The notes under the pieces are model-generated. The model searched no databases, had not been told where the DNA came from, and was given only the letters and a program-made list of their open reading frames with translations. A stretch of 35,837 nucleotides of DNA from an uncultured Prevotella sp. (GTDB lineage: Bacteria; Bacteroidota; Bacteroidia; Bacteroidales; Bacteroidaceae): assembly GCA_937895845.1 (NCBI GenBank), contig CALBLK010000055.1, forward strand, positions 1-35,837. Reading direction: 5' to 3'. The position numbers and the translations under genes were made by a program. Below are positions 32,148-35,837 of this stretch, one piece after another (within the stretch, counting starts at the first letter, position 1; each line of letters begins with the position of its first letter).

Positions 32148-32178
32148 CAAAGATAAGCCTTTTTGTGTAAATAATCAA
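32148..32178 (-). promoter_or_regulatory. Promoter of era
   Basis: The minus strand has TTG (32178-32176), 20 bases, then TATCTTTG (32155-32148). The era ATG is only 18 bases further on. Together with the fabH terminator it makes era-der-lipoprotein a separate transcript. Confidence 0.8.
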
Positions 32179-32260
32179 GAAAGTGCCACTTTTATTTTCC
32201 TCATGACGGCCTTCTCACGGCCTTTCAACCCAGATCGTCCGTCGGGTTTCGTCCCAGGTT

Positions 32261-32338
32261 GTGCTGTTTGTTTCGGATTCCGGGTTGCGCTGTTTGTCTC
32301 GAATCGCTGGCCGTGCTGTTTGTCTCGAACAGCAAGTG
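32261..32338. repeat. 26-base tandem repeat, three copies
   Basis: Units start at 32261, 32287 and 32313 with the shared core g(t/c)gctgtttgt(t/c)tcg(g/a)a. The remaining bases of each unit differ. The stretch just before (32235-32260) shares only scattered matches. The length is in phase for protein only by chance; no gene uses it. Confidence 0.8.
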
Positions 32339-32386
32339 CCGCCAGGGTCTCACCCTAGCGGGCTATGGGGAGAAGACACTGACGGC

Positions 32387-32422
32387 AAAAAAAATCCGCC
32401 CTCCCGTTTGCGGGAGGGCGGA
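32387..32422 (-). terminator. Terminator after fabH
   Basis: A perfect 12-bp stem (32395-32406 with 32411-32422, loop tttg) is followed on the minus strand by eight T. It starts 53 bases after the fabH stop and is a textbook intrinsic terminator. Confidence 0.95.
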
Positions 32423-32474
32423 AAGACAGTTCTAAGGAACAGCCGCTTGCACAATCTGCGATGCCGACAGCGGC

Positions 32475-33497
32475 TTACTTCACCGGAGTGGCTGAGTCTT
32501 TTCCGTCATAGGCCCACTTGTAGTAGGCTGCCCCATGGACAAAGCCGGCACCGAAGGCGGTGAGAATCAGGTTGTCACCTTTCTTCAGCTTGCCCTCGTT
32601 CTCCCAGAGGGCAAGGGGAATGGTGGCGGCACTGGTGTTGCCAAAATGCTGGATGTTCACCATGACGTGGTCCATGGGCAGGTCAAGACGCTTGGCCACG
32701 GCCTCGATAATACGCATGTTGGCCTGGTGAGGCACGACATAGGCGATATTGTTCTTGTCAAGATGGTTGCGCCCGGCTATCAGCGCACAGTCGTCACTCA
32801 TGTTCGTCACCGCATAGCGGAACACCGTGCGGCCCTCCTGGTAGAGATAGTGCAGGCGGTGGTCGACGGTGAAGTGAGAGGGGGGGCACACCGAGCCGCC
32901 GGCTTTCAGATGGAGAAAGGGCAGACCCTTGCCGTCGGTACGGAGGTAGGAATCCATCAGACCCACATTCGGCTCTGTTGTGGCCTCAAGCAGCACCGCT
33001 GCCGCGCCATCGCCAAACAGGGCGCAGGTGCTGCGGTCCTTGTAGTCAACCACGGAGGACATCTTGTCAGCGCCGATGACAATAATCTTCTTGTAACGGC
33101 CGCACTGAATCATTGCGGCAGCCGTGTCGAGGGTGTAGAGGAATCCACAGCAAGCGGCCCAGTAGTCGAACGCAAAGGCGTTTTTCAGGCCCAGCTTACC
33201 CAATACGATTGAGGCTGTGGACGGAAACTTGTAATCAGCGGTCGAGGTGGTAACGATCAGTGCATCAATCGTGTCAGGGTCTACGCCGGTTTTCTTCAGC
33301 AACTGCTTGGCGGCCTTGCGCGCCATATATGACGTTCCAAGGCCCTCCTCGGTAAGTATGCGACGCTCCTTGATGCCTACACGCGTCATAATCCACTCAT
33401 CATTGGTGTCAACCATTCTCGACAGCTCATCGTTGGTGAGCACATAGTCGGGGACGTAGCCACCTACACCGGTGATTATCGCGTTGATCTTTTCCAT
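32475..33497 (-). CDS. fabH: 3-oxoacyl-ACP synthase III
   Basis: FabH starts fatty-acid synthesis by condensing an acyl-CoA with malonyl-ACP. The 340-residue protein has the Cys-His-Asn triad: Cys116 in WAACCGF, His257 in VVPHQANMR and Asn287 in HFGNTSAAT. The residue after the nucleophile is a second Cys (117) where Ala or Ser is common. The start overlaps the rpmF stop by one base. The yceD-rpmF-fabH arrangement links a ribosomal protein to lipid synthesis as in many bacteria, though plsX is absent here. Confidence 0.97.
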   Translation of the reverse strand: MEKINAIITGVGGYVPDYVLTNDELSRMVDTNDEWIMTRVGIKERRILTEEGLGTSYMARKAAKQLLKKTGVDPDTIDALIVTTSTADYKFPSTASIVLGKLGLKNAFAFDYWAACCGFLYTLDTAAAMIQCGRYKKIIVIGADKMSSVVDYKDRSTCALFGDGAAAVLLEATTEPNVGLMDSYLRTDGKGLPFLHLKAGGSVCPPSHFTVDHRLHYLYQEGRTVFRYAVTNMSDDCALIAGRNHLDKNNIAYVVPHQANMRIIEAVAKRLDLPMDHVMVNIQHFGNTSAATIPLALWENEGKLKKGDNLILTAFGAGFVHGAAYYKWAYDGKDSATPVK

Positions 33498-33685
33498 TAT
33501 TCAGCAACCTCGTCCTTTACGATAGCAACCTTGCCTCTGTAATAGCCGCAGGTGGGGCATACCGTGTGGTAAACATAGTAGGCTCCACAGTTAGGGCAAA
33601 CGGCCAGCGTGGGGGCTACGGCCTTGTCGTGTGTTCTTCTTTTGAGTGTACGAGTCTTCGACTGTCTTCTTTTAGGATGTGCCAT
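33497..33685 (-). CDS. rpmF: 50S ribosomal protein L32, zinc-binding form
   Basis: bL32 here has 62 residues, starting MAHPKRRQSKTRTLKRRTHDK. Four cysteines (30, 33, 43, 46 in CPNC and CPTC) form a zinc ribbon, so unlike L36 and S14 in this window it keeps its zinc site. It lies 14 bases after the DUF177 gene and overlaps fabH by one base. Confidence 0.98.
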   Translation of the reverse strand: MAHPKRRQSKTRTLKRRTHDKAVAPTLAVCPNCGAYYVYHTVCPTCGYYRGKVAIVKDEVAE

Positions 33686-33699
33686 AATTCTTTAAAAAT

Positions 33700-34233
33700 T
33701 TAATCTTTTGTTTCTTTAAGTTTCAACAATTCACTCCAGCGCGGGTCCATAGCCGGCTGGCGCCCACCATCGCCACTTCGGGTGGCTGAATGCTCTTCCA
33801 GCATTTGTATCATCGCACGGTTGCATTTACCAGGTGCATGAACGTGCTTGATGGGGATGCCCAGGACTACAAACTGATAAATGAACCAAGCCAGGTTGAG
33901 TGTGCCTGAGCTCTCGTCAACCGTAACCAGGTCATCATCCTCCGCGTATCCGTCTCCTAATTTGGCAAATAGCCGTGCCGACGTGTCTATCCCCTGCTCC
34001 ATCTCATCGAGGCAGCGGTCACACGCCACGGCCACCTGGCCTGAAATGTGGAAGCTCAAGTCAAAACAGCGGTCTGCCGTCTTGTGGATATCCAAGGCTA
34101 CCGTCACGCTGCCCTTGCTCACTTCGGCTCCCTCCAACGACGAGAAATAGTCATCGGCAAGGCTGAAGACCAGGTGTGTGTCATCTGCCTTCAGTGCTTT
34201 AAGGTCTATATTCAGCGAGTCAGAACTACACAT
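33700..34233 (-). CDS. yceD: DUF177 (YceD) family protein
   Basis: This family is nearly always next to rpmF; members in plants and cyanobacteria are needed for 23S rRNA accumulation. The 177-residue protein has the conserved ACDRCLDE (Cys71 and Cys74) and a later HVHAPGKCNR (Cys137), possibly a metal site, and a C-terminal PRWSELLKLKE typical of the family. The ATG at 34233 is only 9 bases from a perfect -7 element, so the longer start at 34341, upstream of the promoter, is rejected. It heads the yceD-rpmF-fabH operon. Confidence 0.9.
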   Translation of the reverse strand: MCSSDSLNIDLKALKADDTHLVFSLADDYFSSLEGAEVSKGSVTVALDIHKTADRCFDLSFHISGQVAVACDRCLDEMEQGIDTSARLFAKLGDGYAEDDDLVTVDESSGTLNLAWFIYQFVVLGIPIKHVHAPGKCNRAMIQMLEEHSATRSGDGGRQPAMDPRWSELLKLKETKD

Positions 34234-34242
34234 TTCGGGGTG

Positions 34243-34274
34243 CAAAGTTACAAATATTTTTCCTATAACGGCAA
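34243..34274 (-). promoter_or_regulatory. Promoter of yceD-rpmF-fabH
   Basis: The minus strand has TTG (34274-34272), 21 bases, then TAACTTTG (34250-34243). The ATG follows after 9 bases, so the transcript would be leaderless or nearly so. Confidence 0.8.
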
Positions 34275-34345
34275 TAAAGACCTTGATTTTTACTCTTTTA
34301 CATACACACAAGCGGCAAAAGCAGCATGAATGTCGGCACACATGG

Positions 34346-35518
34346 TCACTTTTTCAGCTCGATTCTGAATACGGTGCCTTTGCCAAGTTCAGAACTCTTC
34401 ACATATATCCGTCCCTTGTGGTAGTCGTCCACAATGCGCTTGGCCAGCGAGAGGCCGAGTCCCCAGCCTCTCTTTTTGGTTGTAAAGCCGGGTTTGAACA
34501 CATTGTTTACGTCCTTCTTGGGTATTCCCTTGCCGGTGTCTCTCACCTCAACAACCACAAGTCCGTTCTGCTCGTGAAGTGTAAGCCAGATGTCTCCGCG
34601 GCCCTCCATAGCGTCAACAGCGTTCTTGCACAGGTTTTCAACCACCCACTCAAAGAGCGAGGCATTCATCTTCACCATCACACGGTAGGCCGGAAAGTTC
34701 ATGTGAATGGTAACCTTCGAGGAAGTACGCCTGTCTATGTAGTCAACGACCCTGAACAGCACATCGTTCATGCAGTCTTCAACCGGCTCAGGCAAAGAGC
34801 CTATCTTCGAGAAACGCTCTGCAATGCGCTCGAGACGCTTCACATCCTTGTCCATCTCGGGAATCAGCGCATCATCGGGATAATTTTCCTTTAGAATCTC
34901 AACCCAAGCCATCAGGCTTGATATGGGGGTGCCCAGCTGGTGTGCCGTCTCCTTAGAAAGGCCGACCCACACCTTGTTCTGTTCTGCCCTCTTCGAGGAA
35001 AGCAAGGCAAAGATAGCCACCACCAGGAATACCATGACTGCACCAAGCTGCACATAGGGGTAGGAGGCAAGGCGACGCAACATCAGTGACTCGTCATAGC
35101 AAACAAGCTGGTAGTCGTTGGGGGCCTTGGCGCCAGGCTTGCCAAGGTCAATACGGATAAAACGTCCGGACTGTTCCATCCGGACGGCTGCGGCATGAAG
35201 AAATCGTACGGAATCAGCTGCATTGTCAGCAGAGATGTCCACATTGCGATAGTCCATCACCTTACCGTTAGCATCCAAAACGATAACAGGAATGGTGTTG
35301 TTTCCTTGGATAACGCTCAAGGCAAGCGAGAGGTCAGTGTTCTCGTCGGCATTGTTGAGCGCATTGAGGGCCTGCACCCAAACCTCCATACGGGTGCGCT
35401 CCTCATCTGAAAGGTCTTTCACCAAAAAGTGGGAGACAAGCAAGGACACAACAGCAATGGCCAAGGCGGTCACCACAAGCACAATTTTCACTTGACGAAC
35501 ACGGTCAGTCCATTGCAT
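34346..35518 (-). CDS. Sensor histidine kinase
   Basis: The 390-residue membrane kinase has TM1 (about 11-29), a periplasmic sensor domain of roughly 125 residues with no recognised family, TM2 (about 158-174), a short HisKA region with KETAHQLGTPISSLMAW, and a HATPase domain with N-box NLCKNAVDAM, G1 DTGKGIP, F-box KPGFTTK and G2 GWGLGLSLAK. The phospho-acceptor is His193. It is followed by Gln and not Glu, so the HExxT phosphatase motif is altered to HQLGT. A start TTG at 35530 is rejected in favour of ATG. No response regulator is adjacent. Confidence 0.92.
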   Translation of the reverse strand: MQWTDRVRQVKIVLVVTALAIAVVSLLVSHFLVKDLSDEERTRMEVWVQALNALNNADENTDLSLALSVIQGNNTIPVIVLDANGKVMDYRNVDISADNAADSVRFLHAAAVRMEQSGRFIRIDLGKPGAKAPNDYQLVCYDESLMLRRLASYPYVQLGAVMVFLVVAIFALLSSKRAEQNKVWVGLSKETAHQLGTPISSLMAWVEILKENYPDDALIPEMDKDVKRLERIAERFSKIGSLPEPVEDCMNDVLFRVVDYIDRRTSSKVTIHMNFPAYRVMVKMNASLFEWVVENLCKNAVDAMEGRGDIWLTLHEQNGLVVVEVRDTGKGIPKKDVNNVFKPGFTTKKRGWGLGLSLAKRIVDDYHKGRIYVKSSELGKGTVFRIELKK

Positions 35519-35714
35519 AATACAAAACAATATACAAATAAATCAAGAATACATGCACACAGTAAACTCTAAATGACAGGCACCGAGCAAGCTAAGAGCC
35601 ATAAAAGTGCGCAAGCAAGCTATGTGATGAAAACGTATGGATTGCTAAAAACACAACAATATCATTTGATTCCAAGTAATCAACTAAGTTACAGCACAGA
35701 CAAATGCACAAACT
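35519..35714. other. AT-rich gap between kinase and rRNA terminator
   Basis: This 196-base stretch lies upstream of the histidine kinase. I found no ORF, no -7 consensus on the minus strand and no repeat. The kinase promoter is thus unidentified. Confidence 0.5.
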
Positions 35715-35793
35715 AAAAAAGAGGGTTGCCGTCCCCCATGGCCTTTGGGCGTGGCGCTTGCGCGCCGCCTGGGGCGAGGGGAGACGGCAACCC
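35715..35793 (-). terminator. rRNA operon terminator
   Basis: An 11-bp perfect stem (35723-35733 with 35783-35793), extended by a C4/G4 pairing across a one-base bulge and with an inner GC-rich part, is followed on the minus strand by CTCTTTTTT. It lies just past the 5S rRNA end, so it closes an rRNA operon entering from the right. Confidence 0.9.
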
Positions 35794-35810
35794 GTCGGCG
35801 TAATGGAAAA

Positions 35811-35837
35811 GAGGCGGCCTCCTACTCTCCCGCATTG
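35811..35837 (-). rRNA. rrf: 5S rRNA, 3' end only
   Basis: On the minus strand the window's last bases read GGGAGAGTAGGAGGCCGCCTC, which matches the conserved 3' part of 5S rRNA (GAGAGTAGG loop followed by the terminal helix strand). Only about 27 bases are inside; the rest of the gene and the rRNA operon lie beyond the window. Confidence 0.85.

Larger units (their letters stand above)
32155..32474. other. Intergenic region era to fabH
   Basis: These 320 bases hold no gene. They carry, from left to right, the era promoter, a 26-base tandem repeat in three copies (32261-32338), about 48 bases of GC-rich sequence and the fabH terminator (32387-32422). Confidence 0.7.

Noticed and set aside
32261..32338. 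Possible CRISPR array
   Set aside because: Only three imperfect units in direct tandem, without distinct spacers and without cas genes nearby.
34234..34341. Longer DUF177 N-terminus rich in Cys (MCRHSCCFCR)
   Set aside because: It lies upstream of and across a perfect promoter element, and homologues start near MCSSDS; treated as non-coding.

Overview
The window comes from a member of the Bacteroidota, most likely the order Bacteroidales and plausibly Prevotellaceae. This rests on three things: the merged str-S10-spc-alpha ribosomal cluster, the recurring Bacteroidota promoter elements (TAnnTTTG at -7, TTTG/TTG about 20 bases upstream), and the near absence of Shine-Dalgarno sequences. The genus is inference.

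Region 1 (about 130-18700, minus strand) is one long translation-machinery block. In transcription order it reads rpsL, rpsG, fusA, rpsJ, rplC, rplD, rplW, rplB, rpsS, rplV, rpsC, rplP, rpmC, rpsQ, rplN, rplX, rplE, rpsN, rpsH, rplF, rplR, rpsE, rpmD, rplO, secY, map, infA, rpmJ, rpsM, rpsK, rpsD, rpoA, rplQ. A consensus promoter lies before rpsL and a hairpin terminator follows rplQ. No tuf or adk lies inside the block.

Region 2 (18700-20800) holds a secreted family 43 glycoside hydrolase gene on the minus strand. It is placed between rpsL and the divergent rpsO (plus strand), which ends in a textbook terminator.

Region 3 (20900-25300, minus) is an envelope and tRNA-modification operon: ftsX, a DUF3098 membrane protein gene, uppP, truB, queA, folK. 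Divergent from it, a radical SAM gene and a MaoC-type dehydratase gene (25510-26780, plus) lead to a 55-base near-perfect palindrome.

Region 4 (26971-29455) has lptB (minus) divergent from mlaE-mlaF (plus). These encode cytoplasmic-side components of LPS export and of phospholipid trafficking.

Region 5 (29470-34233, minus) contains yceD (DUF177), rpmF and fabH, closed by a terminator. It is followed by a separately promoted era, then der and a small lipoprotein gene. This mixes ribosome assembly with the start of fatty-acid synthesis.

Region 6 (34346-35837) is a sensor histidine kinase gene, then the terminator and last bases of a 5S rRNA gene belonging to an rRNA operon that runs in from the right.

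I found no phage, transposon, CRISPR array or obviously new defence or biosynthetic system; most of the window is core genome. The most distinctive items are the 55-base palindrome at 26875-26929, the 15-base repeat tail of rplQ, isolated Shine-Dalgarno sites before rplF and rpmD, a set of promoters lying only about 9-23 bases from start codons, a 26-base triplet repeat at 32261-32338, and the GH43 gene inside a ribosomal neighbourhood.
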